Position numbers and translations under genes: made by a program
Notes under the pieces: generated by a model
Databases searched by the model: none
What the model was told of the DNA's origin: nothing
What the model saw: only the letters and a program-made list of their open reading frames with translations
Part shown: in pieces, positions 31,928 to 44,118 of the stretch
How positions within the stretch are numbered: the first letter of the stretch is position 1
How the letters are laid out: each line of letters opens with the position of its first letter
NCBI GenBank assembly: GCA_002104905.1
Contig: MCFE01000246.1
Coordinates: forward strand, 51,142-115,141
Length of the DNA stretch: 64,000 nucleotides
Source of the DNA: Basidiobolus meristosporus CBS 931.73
Lineage: Eukaryota; Basidiobolomycota; Basidiobolomycetes; Basidiobolales; Basidiobolaceae
Direction: 5' to 3'

Positions 31928-34016
31928 TTACAATTGCGAATCTACATGGTATACAACTAGAGGAATTCCTATGATTGTTAACAAAAAAGTCGTCCACGAA
32001 GTATAACGGATCCACACCGAAAGCCTTTCGAGCCATACCTTGGGTCGCCTCATCCCTGGGGCTTGATTGTAAGGACTAGGCGCTTTGTCTGTATAGTACT
32101 GTTTGTAAACATCGGTAACTATCGCGTTAGTGATGCTTTCGTACGGAGTCAGATTGCCAGAGAGATTCATACACCAGAGTAATACGAAAATCAAAGTCAA
32201 CGACAGAGTGGGATCTTCGATCTCTTGAAGAAATGGCAAAACAAGTAGAAGCGTAGGGATTGAGCCAAACAATATGCTGGGTATCATCGTTATTAAGCAA
32301 AAAACCCAAGCAGTGGAATATACACTCCAATCATCAAAATGTAGTAGCGGCTCAAGCAGCCCCCATACAGACCGCGGGATGGGTGTGGCCAAGAAGCCTC
32401 TTGAAAGAACAAAGACGCCACAAAGATAGCATAAGAAAATCCAGCTTTGTCGGCACAGGGATGCTGCCGCTGCATTTCCATCAATGAAGACGAGTAGAGT
32501 TGCTGTGGTAAAATAAGTCCACCCTGGGTTGAAGTTTAGGACCATTGCGGTGTACATGATCATTAACAAAATACCAAGTCTGAAGCCTCCAGAATGTGAC
32601 CTCCACAACCCACCTATCCCGCCCAACGCATTCTGATATAGGGTGATCCGAGTTCTCCCGTAGGATCGTGGAGAACGCGCTAATCTGCTTGAATGGGCAG
32701 AGGCTGGAGAAGTGTTGCCACCGTAGAAGACGGGCTCACCTACACACGGCTGCCGCAAAGGGATCTGTAGCTTTGGGACAGGAGAAGGTTTGTGCACCGG
32801 AACCGGTCCAGGCGACCGCAGCTCCGCAGGATGCACTTGAATTGACGATTCCGACGATTTGATATTTTGAGCACACTCATGTGAAGTCCGTACCAACTCT
32901 GTTTTTCTTGAGCCGTCAGTTTCAAATAGAGGAGTGGCTGGGGGAGTTTTTGGACAGAATTGAATGGGCGATATGCTCTCCGGAGAGGTGCTGAAATTCG
33001 AACAGTAGATTGGAGTTGGCTCAGCTCCAATCGTTGTTGGGATTTCAAAGTCTTGTTCGTTGGTTTGGCATTCAAGGCTGTCATAGCTAATGAGGCAATC
33101 AGACTTGGTTGCTCCATATGTTATAGGTTGTGTGATTGCGACAATCAACCCTTTTGATTGATGGTGCGGCTCAACGCCTTGGGTGATCTTGGCGTACTCA
33201 TCAACGACTAATTGATAATCCACAGTCCCACTAATCTGTGAATTGCCGGCTACTTCCATGTGACGATAGTAAACCCAGTAGAGGCAGAGGGTGTTTAAAA
33301 AAAGCCCGCACGTGGCTGGGATACCCATGACTAAAGCGTACTCGACGAACGAGAAACGACGAACAGCCTCGTATACAATCATGTTGAGAGGGGATCCAAG
33401 AATAGTCGCAACTGACCCGATATTCACTGAGGTGGCCTAAAGGGGAAATGGTTACACATCAACCCTCTGCGAAAAGTGTTCACTGAAAAATACTTGCAAG
33501 TGCCAAACCGAACGGATGTAAATGTAGGCCGTGGTCATTGCAAATACTAAAGACAACCTCGGAGAGAACAGTAAGAGCACCTCCAGTCAAAAGGAATGCC
33601 CCTACCAACCCTGAAATCAGGGAGACCTTGACCAAGAAAAACCCTGTCGATGGTGAACCCCAGAGCAAAAATCGCCGGATATATCGTCGGAGACCCTGCG
33701 ACCACAAGTGGAGTTAGGCTATGGCACAGTTAGGAATGGTACAGTATCCTCCAAAAATACCCACCTTTTCTTTGAGTTTGTTGAAAATAATGGTCGAACT
33801 GGCGTACAAAAGCAGTGTGCTTCCGTAGAGACTAAGGAAGGCCTGTTTCGAGGAGATAACGTCGAACATAACCATGGATATGCCGCCGAGAAAAACGAGG
33901 CAGGACCTTCCTTGACTGGAAAACGGCTTTGTGTATGGTAAAGAGAAACATAGGCAACAAATACCCGTAACTAGATATGTCTTAAAAGAGGAATATTCAT
34001 GTTGTGGCTCAACCAT
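31928..34016 (-). CDS. ArsB/CitM-type (ion transporter superfamily) membrane permease
   Basis: Three exons (34016-33765, 33695-33498 and 33436-31928) give 652 aa. Exon 1 encodes membrane helices and IIFNKLKEKGLRRYI across intron 1, typical of the ArsB/NhaD/CitM start. Later comes the signature ALATSVNIGSVATILGSPLN, which reads correctly if intron 2 (33437-33497) starts with GC (GCAAGT..TTTAG); a GT donor three bases inside gives a less typical reading. A cytosolic loop of about 170 polar residues separates the two membrane halves, and at least six more helices follow. The family moves arsenite, citrate, silicon or Na+/H+; the substrate cannot be told from sequence. A run of 5'-side ATGs exists; the first in frame was chosen. 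Confidence 0.8.
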
Positions 34017-34578
34017 AACAAACAATAACTGTGAAGCGAGTTGGCAGGATATTTCTAATTTTATATCATTGATGGTCTGAATCCAGTGGCCGCTAGCATC
34101 ATCGTTTTTGACCGAGAACTTGATCTAGAAAAGTGATGTGGTCACTTGATACGGTATTCACTTGAGAGCATATACATTAGGATGGATTCCTGTACAATTC
34201 TATATATATATATACTGGGATTCCATTGATGTAATGCTGATCGGCCACACTGATGGAACATGACTCAGCAGAGCATGTTATGCGTATACCAATGTGTTTC
34301 CCAAGCATAATAAACCCAGAGTCAGCATGACTCCAATATACCAGACTCCAGATACGTGTTTAAATGCTTTTATTACTGGTGAAGTGAGTGGAAAATAAAC
34401 AGAATGAATACTTGGTTTTAGGAACGGAGAAGCGTGGGTAATCATGAGACTTCTCCGAATATGGCAGCCATCTGCACTTGAAAGTGAAAGGGAGGGTGAG
34501 GGTGAGGATGAGGGTGAGAGATATGGAGTGGGAGTCATAGGCCCAGAGTGATCTATGTTGCAACAATGATAGAAATGC
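34017..34578. other. Intergenic between permease and SDH1
   Basis: 562 bp. It contains (TA)n at about 34201-34214 and a GAGGGTGAG microsatellite at about 34490-34520 in the SDH1 3' flank. No gene seen. Confidence 0.4.
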
Positions 34579-36640
34579 TTAATAAACACGGGCAACTGGA
34601 GGAACCGATTTACACTCCTCTTGGTCCAAGGTGTCGTAGGTGACGGCCCTGTACTTGAGGTCGATTTCACCGGTCTCTTGGTTTTGCCAGGTGAGGGTAT
34701 GCTTCATCCAGTTCTTGTCATCACGCTCCTTGTAATCCTCACGAGCGTGAGCACCACGAGACTCCTTACGGTTGGCGGCAGAGTGCATGGTTTGGGCAGC
34801 GCAAGTCAACAAGTTCTGCAACTCGAGGGTCTCAACAAGGTCGGTGTTCCAGATCATGGAACGATCGGTGACCTTCACGTCAGAGAAGCTCTTGAAGACC
34901 TTGTCAATGTTGACGACACCTTGATCCAAACTCTCTTGAGTTCTGAATACGGCAGCGTCAGTCTGCATTACCTTTTGCATCTTAAGACGGATCTGGGCGG
35001 TAGGAGTGCTACCATCGGCATTTCTGAGTTTGTCTAGGTTCTCGATAGTCTTGAGACCGGCATCGGCAGACAAGGGCTTGTGTGGGGTTCCGGGCTCGAG
35101 GGTATCCTTGATGTGGAGAGCGCAAGCACGTCCGAAGACCACAATATCAAGAAGAGAGTTAGCTCCAAGACGGTTAGCTCCGTGCACGGAGACACAGGCA
35201 GCTTCACCGGCAGCATAAAGCCCAGGAACCACCTTGTCGTTTCCATTCTCGTCTTGGGTCAAGACTTCACCGGTGTATTTAGTGGGAATACCACCCATGT
35301 TGTAGTGGACAGTAGGGAGTACAGGAATAGGCTCCTTGGTGACGTCAACACCGGCAAAGATAGCGGCAGTCTCAGAAATACCAGGAAGACGCTCCTTCAA
35401 AACCTCAGCAGGCAAGTGAGACAATTGGAGGTAGATGTGGTCCTTATCAGGCCCAACACCTCTGCCTTCACGGATTTCCACGGTCATACTTCTAGAAACA
35501 ACGTCACGGGATGCCAAATCCTTAGCGGTAGGAGCATAACGTTCCATGAAACGTTCACCCTTGGAGTTCAACAAGTAACCGCCCTCACCACGAGATCCCT
35601 CAGTGATCAAACATCCGGCGCCGTAAATACCGGTAGGATGGAACTGGACGAACTCCAAATCTTGAAGAGGAAGTCCGGCTCTGGCAACCATGGCGTTACC
35701 ATCACCAGTACAGGTGTGGGCAGAGGTGCAAGAGAAGTAGGCTCTACCGTAACCGCCAGTGGCGAGAACGGTCTTGTGCGAACGGAAACGATGAAGGGTA
35801 CCGTCCTCCATGTTAAGAGCCATGACACCGCGGCATTCGCCATCCTCCATAATCAAGTCAAGGGCGAAGTACTCGATGAAGTAGTTGGTGTTGTGACGAA
35901 GAGATTGGCCATAAAGAGTGTGAAGAATAGAGTGACCAGTTCTGTCAGCGACGGCGGCGCAACGGTAGGCTTGACCACCCTTACCATACTTCAAGCTTTG
36001 GCCACCAAAGGCACGTTGGTAAATCTTGCCCTCCTCAGTTCTGGAGAAAGGTACACCATAGTGCTCAAGTTCAATGACGGTATTGGGAGCTTCACGGCAC
36101 ATATAATGAATGGCATCTTGGTCACCTAACCAATCACTTCCCTTCACTGTGTCATACATATGCCATCTCCAGTCATCTTCAGTCATGTTACCGAGAGCAG
36201 CATTGATACCACCCTGAGCAGCGACAGTATGAGATCTGGTAGGGAAAAGCTTACTGATACAGGCGGTGTTAAGACCGGCCTCAGCAAGACCAAAAGCGGC
36301 TCTTAAGCCAGCACCACCGGCACCAACAACCACAGCGTCGAACTCGTGGTCAATAACTGGATACTTGCTAGCAATAGATCCCTGTGGAGGATGCGGTTGT
36401 TAGAAAAACACTGGAAAGGAAAAGGAGGAGGAAAGAACGTTTACCTCAGCATACTTGGCTTTGAGAGGGTTGTTGGCAATAACCTGGAGAGCAGGCTTGC
36501 TAGTATGGAAGGAGCGGGCGACGGAGGACTTCACCTATTAAAAGCAATAGCTTGGGTTGAATATTGACGTAATCACTGGTACGAGCGAGTGACCATAGAC
36601 TTACCAAGTTTCTCGATTGTTGTGAAAGGTATCTTAACAT
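34579..36640 (-). CDS. SDH1: Succinate dehydrogenase flavoprotein subunit
   Basis: Catalytic subunit of complex II; it oxidises succinate to fumarate in the mitochondrial matrix and passes electrons to the Fe-S subunit. Exons 36640-36605, 36534-36445 and 36381-34579 give 642 aa. The first ~25 residues are an amphipathic presequence ([21 protein letters not shown]). The FAD-binding dinucleotide fold is [13 protein letters not shown]. The covalent FAD-attachment His is in [10 protein letters not shown], and [17 protein letters not shown] and the C-terminal RGAHAREDY active-site block are all present. The two small 5' exons encode mainly the targeting sequence. The coding region is strongly biased to few codons, suggesting high expression, and this leaves a long antisense open frame that is not a gene. 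Confidence 0.97.
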
Positions 36641-37841
36641 TGTAAAGGTTTAGGAGAGAGAGAGAGAGAGAAATGCCAAAGGGAAAGAAGAGGCAAATGC
36701 CAATAAGTAAGAACCAGGTCTACCTTATGGTCAGTAACGTCTTAAAAGTAGACTTTCAGAAAACCAAAAATCGGATAGATCCGGGGTAGAGCGAAACATA
36801 CCTGTCGTGGGATGTATAAATTACACGGATCCGGGATCAACAGTATATTTAAATCGGCTGAATACTTGACAAGTGTCATTAGGGTTTAGGCAACAAATGA
36901 ATAAAAATGTATATATTTGAATTGGTTGCTGTCATCTGATACTGACTTCCAATCGACAACCCTTAACCTTTTACGATCCGTGTGAGAGGGCTAGATAGCA
37001 CCCACTCCCCATAATATGATCGGCCACACTTCGCAGCACAACAAACCCACTCAGGAGATCTTGAGCAATGCGAGTGAGAAGTCAACACGCAAGCGTCCGG
37101 GAGAAATCCGCCATTGGACACAACTTTACTGAAATTTAGCATGTTGATAGGCCGCATTTGTCGACGCGACCTCCTAACGCCAGCAAATCAAGGATCTGGG
37201 GATGCGATCCCCATGTAACCCGACAGGCAGTCAAGGATTCACCCCATCCCTCCATTCCCCCGTTCCCCAAAGCAAAATTTCGCATTCTGGACTGGCAAGC
37301 CCCCTACGAAATTCCCACATTTCATTCTCCCATCTGTCAGTGTGAATTTCCTGTGGATCAGCATTCCCCTTGGGGCCCCTCATGATTTTGCCGACTCATT
37401 GAAACCACTCGTCATACAAGCCTATCTGCTTCGGTTCTCACATGTCTGGTCTCTTCAAAGGGTGAGGAAGGAGTTCGGATTCTGGACAATGAGGAATTTA
37501 GCCGATGTGAGGTAAGACAGTGGCTTCCAAATTTGGATTTTTGACATGTGTGTACTACCCACCACCATCATGACCGACGTTGGGGGGCAGATTGACACCC
37601 CTCCAATTCGACTGATTAATCTTGCATCGATCAATCGATGCGCCCCTTGGGCAACTATCCAATCCTGACTAAATCCGTGCAAGTGTTTACAATTGTTGGC
37701 GTTGCATAAATCGCCTGTAAATATTGATGTTGCATTGGTAGCATGGGTGGTGGTGCGCCGCAGCCCATGATCCCATGCATCAATTAGTGAGGCCAGAGTG
37801 CCTTCTCTTACCCGCGTCTCTGTTCTCACAATAGCAGCACA
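36641..37841. other. Intergenic, SDH1 to HUS1
   Basis: 1.2 kb between divergent genes. It contains a (GA)n tract at about 36656-36671 in the SDH1 5' flank. Open stretches such as 37455-37928 (minus) have no domain or splice support and overlap the first HUS1 exon. No gene or RNA supported. Confidence 0.4.
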
Positions 37842-39097
37842 ATGCGCATGAGAACTAGGGTGATAAACCCTTCGGTATTTTTGAGTTACTATCTGCTCCT
37901 CAACTCTCACGTTGTTTCGATGACTCACCCAACATATGAATCCAGAGGTTGCTCAGGCAGTTGAGAAACTGAGTAAAGTTTGCTTGTTGAAGTTCATTCC
38001 AGAAAAAATCCACTTCATCGTGATAACGGACATGGAAGGAGGTGGAGTTCAAGTTTGGTCGTAGGTTTTGTTCCTCCTTCTCACTGTCTCGAAACTGGCC
38101 TAACAAACACGTGCTCTGTCGATTCTCTATATTAGACAGATCAATGCGGTAATGGTCGCGGTTCTTCAATCCTGGACTACAGTAATAGCCTAATATTCTT
38201 TTCGAAACCTCATATCAGTCCTCCATGTTTGTTGACTATCGAGTTGAGAGTGCCCACGAGAACGAGATTTACTTGGAAATACAGTTGGAGTATTTGTTGA
38301 GAGCGCTGAAATCCTGTATTGGCTCCCTAGACGTAAATATGAAGTTGACCAAGCGAGACGGTTTGCCAACACTCTCGTTTACAATAGCCAACCAGGTAAC
38401 GATGTGAAAGGAATCCCATTTTCTGGGCACAGCTATTAATGTGGTTGGAGGCAGAGTCGAACAGGAAAAGAGGTGCTGTTGACGCAGGATATACCTATCA
38501 AGGTACTCACACCGAATCAGATGGAAACAATCAAGGAGCCGTTGGTACCCGAGCCTCAAGTTCACATCATGATGCCACCTCTGCTGAGTGTTCGTACGAT
38601 AGTTGAGCGCATGAGAAATATCAGCGACCATGTTATTGTATCGGCCAATATGAATGGAGAGTTCACCCTGAGGGTGGAGTCAGAGGCAGTCCAGGTGGAG
38701 ACGTTTTATAAGAGCTTGATCAACCCGGAACTAGGTTGGTGGATGGTTTGGTCCATGGGCATTGTCTGGTGTCAACTGCTTACATCGCTACGTTAGATCT
38801 TTCCCAGGTTGATGCATCAAGACAGCCGAGTTTAAATAGAGATCCGGAAAATTTCGCATTTGCAAGGATCGACATTCGAAATTTCATCAAGTTCCTACAC
38901 AGTTATCATGTTTCGCCTAGCAATGTGGTCTGCTGTAAGTTGTCTCTACTCTCCCAAGGGTCGATCGAGCACTAATCAAGCATCCAGGTATCATTGAGGA
39001 CCATGCACTGGTGTTGTATGTTTATGTTGGTGGAAACAACCCAAACCAAGATCAGTACGGCGTACTCACCTACTACGTCCCGGTCAAACACTTGTGA
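37842..39097 (+). CDS. HUS1: DNA-damage checkpoint clamp subunit Hus1
   Basis: A member of the Rad9-Hus1-Rad1 (9-1-1) PCNA-like clamp loaded at damaged DNA to activate ATR/Rad3 signalling. Seven exons (37842-37874, 37948-38060, 38136-38148, 38219-38395, 38455-38734, 38797-38934 and 38988-39097) join in frame to 287 aa, the usual length. Family features in order: MRMRTRVIN start, AQAVEKLSKVCLLKFIPEKI, then GGGVQVWSQINASSMFVDYRVES made by splicing through a 13-nt exon 3, then LEYLLRALKS, EPLVPEPQVHIMMPPL, NMNGEFTLRVES and the C-terminal LTYYVPVKHL. The first exon is short and its boundary is the least certain part. Confidence 0.92.
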
Positions 39098-39531
39098 TGG
39101 TTGGGCGCTTTCTGTACATTGTTTTCTAGAATGTATATAGTATGTTCTTCCTGCTTGCTAGTAAACCTGTGCTTTATTTATCCACCCACAGCCATTCCGC
39201 ACTTGTTCGAGTCAGATCGAGCGGTGGCACATATTAATTGTGTGCATATCCAAGGATAGCTATTGGCTGGGATCGGATGCAGCGGAGATATTCCAGAGTG
39301 GTTGAAAAAAATTCTTAGTTAATAAATACTATGAGATTGGGTTCTCTCCAATCCTTGGATAGTCTTCCACTTATTAACTCGAGCTGATTATGAATACACA
39401 AAACAAATGACGTCATGATCCCTTGTTGTCAAGTGAGCCATGCAAGGTTGTTGGTCCTCTTCGGTTCTTTCTGAAGGTGAAAATAAAGTTGACCCAATAT
39501 TAAAATAGCAAAGTAAATATTTCGAGTGAGC
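39098..39531. other. Intergenic, HUS1 to PNKP
   Basis: 434 bp between two genes on the same strand; it would hold the HUS1 terminator and PNKP promoter. Nothing else seen. Confidence 0.4.
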
Positions 39532-41595
39532 ATGAGCGAAGAAAGTGGTAGGTCTTTGAACGTACGCATGTGCAGGCGACCTCTAGACAGTGACTAAAGG
39601 TGTCAGTGGTAGGGACGCAAAGGGCTGCAATCAAAAGAAAGAGTACAGAAGAAGAGGTGGTTACAAAAGACAGCAAACCATGTAAGGCTAATTCCAAGAT
39701 AGCCCAAAGGTTACCACTTAAAAATTGACCTGGCCTTGATATTTCTAGCCGACAAAAAAGTCCACCCATTTTTCTCCAAGAAACAGGCTACCGATAAAAC
39801 CACCAAAGAGCCAGTGACTTGGAAGGAGCACGGTACCCTCCTTGTAGGGGAGACTGAGCATGTGTCTGGAAGGGACAAAATAGCCGCTTTTGATTTGGTA
39901 ATTATCTCCATCTCTCGGAGCTGATTGCACTGGCCTCCTACAAACCTTACCTCGAAAAGGACCCGTACTGAGTAAGCGTTGTTGAAAACTCTAGGATGGA
40001 ACAATCATAACTGTAAAAGGAAAGCATGTCCATCCTAAGAACGCTGACGACTGGCGTTTTTTGTTTGATAACATTCCCAAGAAGCTGGAGGAGTTGCATC
40101 AAAACGGGTAAAGCCCACGGTTTTTGCTCCCCGGCTAGCGGAGATTCTGTAATACTAAAGTTTCAGATAATGCCTCTTGCGTGTCCTAGGTACAAGATTG
40201 TTCTTTTCTCCAACCAAGGAGGCTTGAAGCCGCGGAACGGCAAGATCAGCCCTAAGAGAGCCATGTTCATGACCAAAGTCCAGAACATTGCCCGCAATGT
40301 AGCGTAGCATCTTCTGTCAAGCTCCCTCTGGGTCCACTAATTTGACACTTTCCAAGCTTGAAGTGCCACTGCAAATCTTCGTCTCCACAGCTTACGACCA
40401 TTACCGGAAACCACTGGGCGGCATGTGGGAGCATCTCGCGACGAAAGCCAACGACGGGGTAGAGATCGGTACGCCAACCCCGTCCTTTACCAGCATCCAA
40501 AACCCACACTGATCATCGCATCCTAACAGATATCCAGTCCAGCACATATGTTGGGGATGCTGCTGGACGCCCTGCTGGTTGGAAGCATGGCGTGAAGAAA
40601 GATTTCTCTGATTCGGATAGGTGGGCGAGTTGGTTCAATGGGTTTCATCGTGTGTATACTCATTTGTATTGAAACCCAACGCAGAAAGTTCGCGGCCAAC
40701 TTAAACCTTGAGTTTCACACCCCAGAGGAGTACTTCCTCGGAGAAGCATCGGCTCCATTTTCGTTCGGGGACTTTGATCCAAAGAGCTACCCCAGTGATC
40801 GTGAGTTAGACCTCTGCAGAAATGTCTTGTCCTTAATGCTGACGATCTCTTGGTTAGTTCCTTCGTATGAATCCACGTTGGTGCCTGAGGATAGAGAGCA
40901 GGAGATCGTGATTTTTGTGGGCCATCCCGCTAGCGGAAAGACCACGTTCGCCAAGAAACATTTCGTTTCTAAAGAGTATGTTCACATCAATCAGGTATCG
41001 TAGCAGCCAGACACGCCAGGGTTTTCAATGGTATCTCAGATGTTTTGTCAGGATACCTTGCATACTAGGGAGAAGTGTATCAATGCCTGCGAGAAGGCAG
41101 TGTCCAGCAAGAGCTCAGTGGTGATTGGTATGTGGAAGTAGTGCAGCCACCTGGCCTTGCTAACCATTGCAATCCTGTAGACAACACCAATCCAGATAAA
41201 GCGACTCGAGCACACTACATCAAGATCGCCCAACGATACAACATCCCCATACGCTGCTTCCGATTCCTAGCAAACGAGGCCCTGGCAATGCATAACAACA
41301 TGTTCCGAGCTCTCGGTGGCGTTGGCGAGGTATGAGATGGCAATTCCCCGAATAACCGGTGCTACTGGAATAGCACTTTCTTGCCCTTATTTTTGAAGCA
41401 GAGTCGTATTTCCTCTTGCTAATCAACTTCCTCTAGCCACGCCCTGTTCTCCCTGATCTTGCTTTCAAGACGTTTTCCTCGCGGTTGCAAGAGCCGCAGC
41501 TGGAGGAGGGCTTCGCTTCAATCGAAGCAATCCACTTCATACCGGAGTTTCAAGATCAAAGCTCCTTGGAGAAATGGAAGATGTGGTATCGATGA
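39532..41595 (+). CDS. PNKP: Bifunctional polynucleotide 3'-phosphatase/5'-kinase
   Basis: Cleans DNA break ends: removes 3'-phosphate and adds 5'-phosphate before ligation. Twelve exons (39532-39547, 39613-39681, 39749-39897, 39995-40107, 40190-40298, 40357-40468, 40530-40620, 40685-40800, 40858-40994, 41052-41127, 41181-41329 and 41437-41595) close in frame to 431 aa. The short basic N-terminus has no FHA domain. The HAD phosphatase motif is FDLDGT (Asp77, Asp79), then IVLFSNQGGL and YVGDAAGRP. The kinase P-loop is GHPASGKT (residues 280-287), followed by DNTNPD. Both active sites look intact, as in fission yeast Pnk1 and unlike budding-yeast Tpp1, which lacks the kinase. It is head-to-tail with HUS1. 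Confidence 0.95.
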
Positions 41596-41680
41596 TATGT
41601 ATACTTAATAAAAGCGATGCAAGGGATTGTCAAGCGCAGTTATTGATATGGATCGGGTAAAGATTTATAAGACGTCGCAT

Positions 41681-41770
41681 ACACCGGATTGACTAAGCGC
41701 AAGTGATTGATTTACACCGGATTGACTAAGCGCAAGTTACTAATTTACACCGGATTGATTAAGATTTATT
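41681..41770. repeat. 33-bp tandem repeat, ~2.5 units
   Basis: ACACCGGATTGACTAAG begins at 41681, 41714 and 41747 (period 33, third copy partial with one change). It lies between the convergent 3' ends of PNKP and the SDR gene and overlaps the start of the SDR stop region. Confidence 0.8.
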
Positions 41771-42558
41771 ATGACTTGGTGTAGGGGCTGAACTGGGGCC
41801 TAATTTCAATTTCAACTGGGCAGCCAGTACGTGGGAACTTGCAAAGGAACACGACGGTGTCAGCAATATCTTCGGGTTGAATGAATTTCTCCAAATCCAC
41901 ATTCTTGAAGCTGGACCCCATCGGGGTTCGAACAAACCCGGGGTTGATGACGTTCACCTTGATGTTTAGTTCCCGAACATCCTCGAACAGTGATTTACTG
42001 AATCCAACCACCCCGTGCTTGGTGGCGCAATAGTCGCTGCCGCCACCCATGGTTTGTCTGCCAGCTATGGAGCCGATATTGATGATATGGCCTCGACCGG
42101 TATCCTTCATCAGGGGAAGGAATGAATGGGTGACCAGCATCAATCCCCTCAGGTTGATCATGAGGGCTCTGTCCACATCTTCCCACTTGGCCGTCAGCAT
42201 ATTGCCACCCCCACTGACACCAGCATTATTTACCAAGATGTTGACCTGGCCGAATTTGTCCTTGACCTCCTTGACTGCTGCATGAACATCCTCGTCGGAG
42301 CTGACGTCGCATCGAATTGTAAGAACCTCCGCAGCCCCCGCTGAGCTGCACTCCTTCTTGATGTCTTCGAGCATGTTCTCACGGCGAGCTAGCAGAGCAA
42401 CACGGCAGCTACACAATCTCTTTATCAACAAGGCTGCACAGACATGCAACGGGCCTTTCCGCTTACCCTTCTTTCGACAGTGCTACGGCGATGCTTTGCC
42501 CAATACCAGCACTAGCGCCTGTGATGACAGCAGTTAATCCTTTCATACTTGAGTTCAT
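41769..42558 (-). CDS. Short-chain dehydrogenase/reductase
   Basis: An NAD(P)-dependent oxidoreductase of the classical SDR fold, soluble. Exons 42558-42467 and 42408-41769 (58-bp intron, which completes the Gly-Cys junction) give 243 aa. The cofactor motif is TGASAGIG, with ARR after beta-2 suggesting NADP preference. NNAG is followed by the catalytic Ser in NIGSIAG and the Tyr-x3-Lys pair in DYCATKHG. The PGFVRTPMG segment shapes the substrate site. Length and motifs resemble the YdfG/YMR226C-like cytosolic group; the substrate cannot be stated. Confidence 0.92.
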
Positions 42559-44118
42559 GTCGAGTTGGTTGCATATGTTTCGAAGTTCCTCTCATTTTAT
42601 ACCGACGAGCTGGGTTTATTGAATGATGCCTGATGACGTGCGTTCTGCTGATTAATCAGCACCAGTCATACTAGCAGTTTCCATTTCGACCAAATACGCA
42701 AAGAAGCAGTGATCCGTATATAGTATAACGGTGGCATTTTACGTGTTATCCAGTATGTGTGTGCGCTTCTGTGTGCTTCGTCATTTGATACACCACCATA
42801 CTGGCATCCCCATTTGCCTATTTATTTCCTGCTTGTGATTCTCTTGCGCATCAATGTGACGAAGTTTATTGCACTTCCCGAATCAGGCTCAGCTATTTCC
42901 TACTAATCCTAACCTGTTTATGGATATACCAAACTAAAGCCCAACTTACATAACCTTGCCTGCTCTGTGACCGCCTTTCCTGTTTGTTCATACATATCTA
43001 TTCAATCAACCTGAATTGGTGGGTACTAAATCACTACTTGTTGTTGCAATTGTTTGGTTCAATACCTCATTTAATCACAAATCTTACTGCTGTACCTGTC
43101 CAATTACTTTTAATTATTTAGTTTACACAATTAGGTGCAAGGTTACTTAGTTGGAACAACAGTGCCCCTAAACATTACATTCCACACCAGGGCACCCTTC
43201 TCAAACTTCTCAACAAGGTACTAACTAGTAAACATGCAAATGCTCAAGTGCTCCAAGTCACTTGCTATACACCAAAGACTCTGGCTGCACATTTTACATT
43301 TGACTAGTTTGTGCTGATTTGTTAGTAGTGAACTGAAAAACCCATCTGTTTGCTGAATTTTGGTGGGCTGATAACAGGAATATGGACATGAGATTTGCAA
43401 ATTCTCTTAAGTTATCCAAACCCGGAGTATTATCAAAATGCCAAGCTCATTCCAGAGCCCTCACATATACACAGCCTTTCTTTACCTTCTCGATATATTC
43501 CACTCATAGATTTCACAACACTATGCAGCAACTGTTAGAGATGATCTTTATCTAATCAATATATGCCACGCTTCTACGTAATAATTCCCAATCACTTCCC
43601 AGGTACCAAGTGAGCCTGCAACAGAACTCAGTCAAATATACCGTCAAACTTCAGTATCTGTAGATCACTAGGAAACATGGCCATTATCAAGGCAAACCAC
43701 GTAAATTCAAACTACCAATATTCATCTCCAGCCGCAAGTCAAGAAAATTAGCATATTGGTTCCACAACTAATATGGTTACATTGAGGGTTATACAACCGA
43801 GATGTCGGGCCTGAAAGTCAGCCTCATGGTAGCGGTGTTTCCAGCATCACAAGGTTTCCTGGTCAATGATTATTAAAATCTAGCTGCACATCACCAGCCA
43901 CTGACGCTTCGTGCATCCACCATCCCGTTTCCTCCAGCCTCTGGTTCTCTGCCTCTTTCTGGCCAATATCATCGCTATCGCCATCTCTGTTCAAATCGCG
44001 TTCATCTGATTGTCGGCGTTTCCCACATCCCATTAATTATACACGGACATCAATATCCAAGGATCTCTTTGGTAATGCAGGGTTTATTTAAAAGATCGAT
44101 TTAAAATAATGTGTAGCT
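42559..44118. other. Large AT-rich intergenic region
   Basis: 1.56 kb with no gene supported on either strand. The stretch about 43000-43760 is AT-rich and has loose resemblance to LTR text (ACATGAGATTTGCAAATTCTC..TTATCCAAAC), so an old LTR relic is possible but not demonstrated. Confidence 0.35.

Noticed and set aside
35080-36129. 349-codon open frame on the plus strand antisense to SDH1
   Set aside because: It mirrors the strongly biased codons of SDH1, has no domain, and lies wholly within the conserved SDH1 exon.
37455-38169. Minus-strand frames near HUS1
   Set aside because: They overlap HUS1 exons in antisense and show no domain or splice sites.
43000-43760. Possible solo LTR in the SDR-ABCA gap
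   Set aside because: Only loose similarity to the copia LTR; no matching ends or target duplication found.
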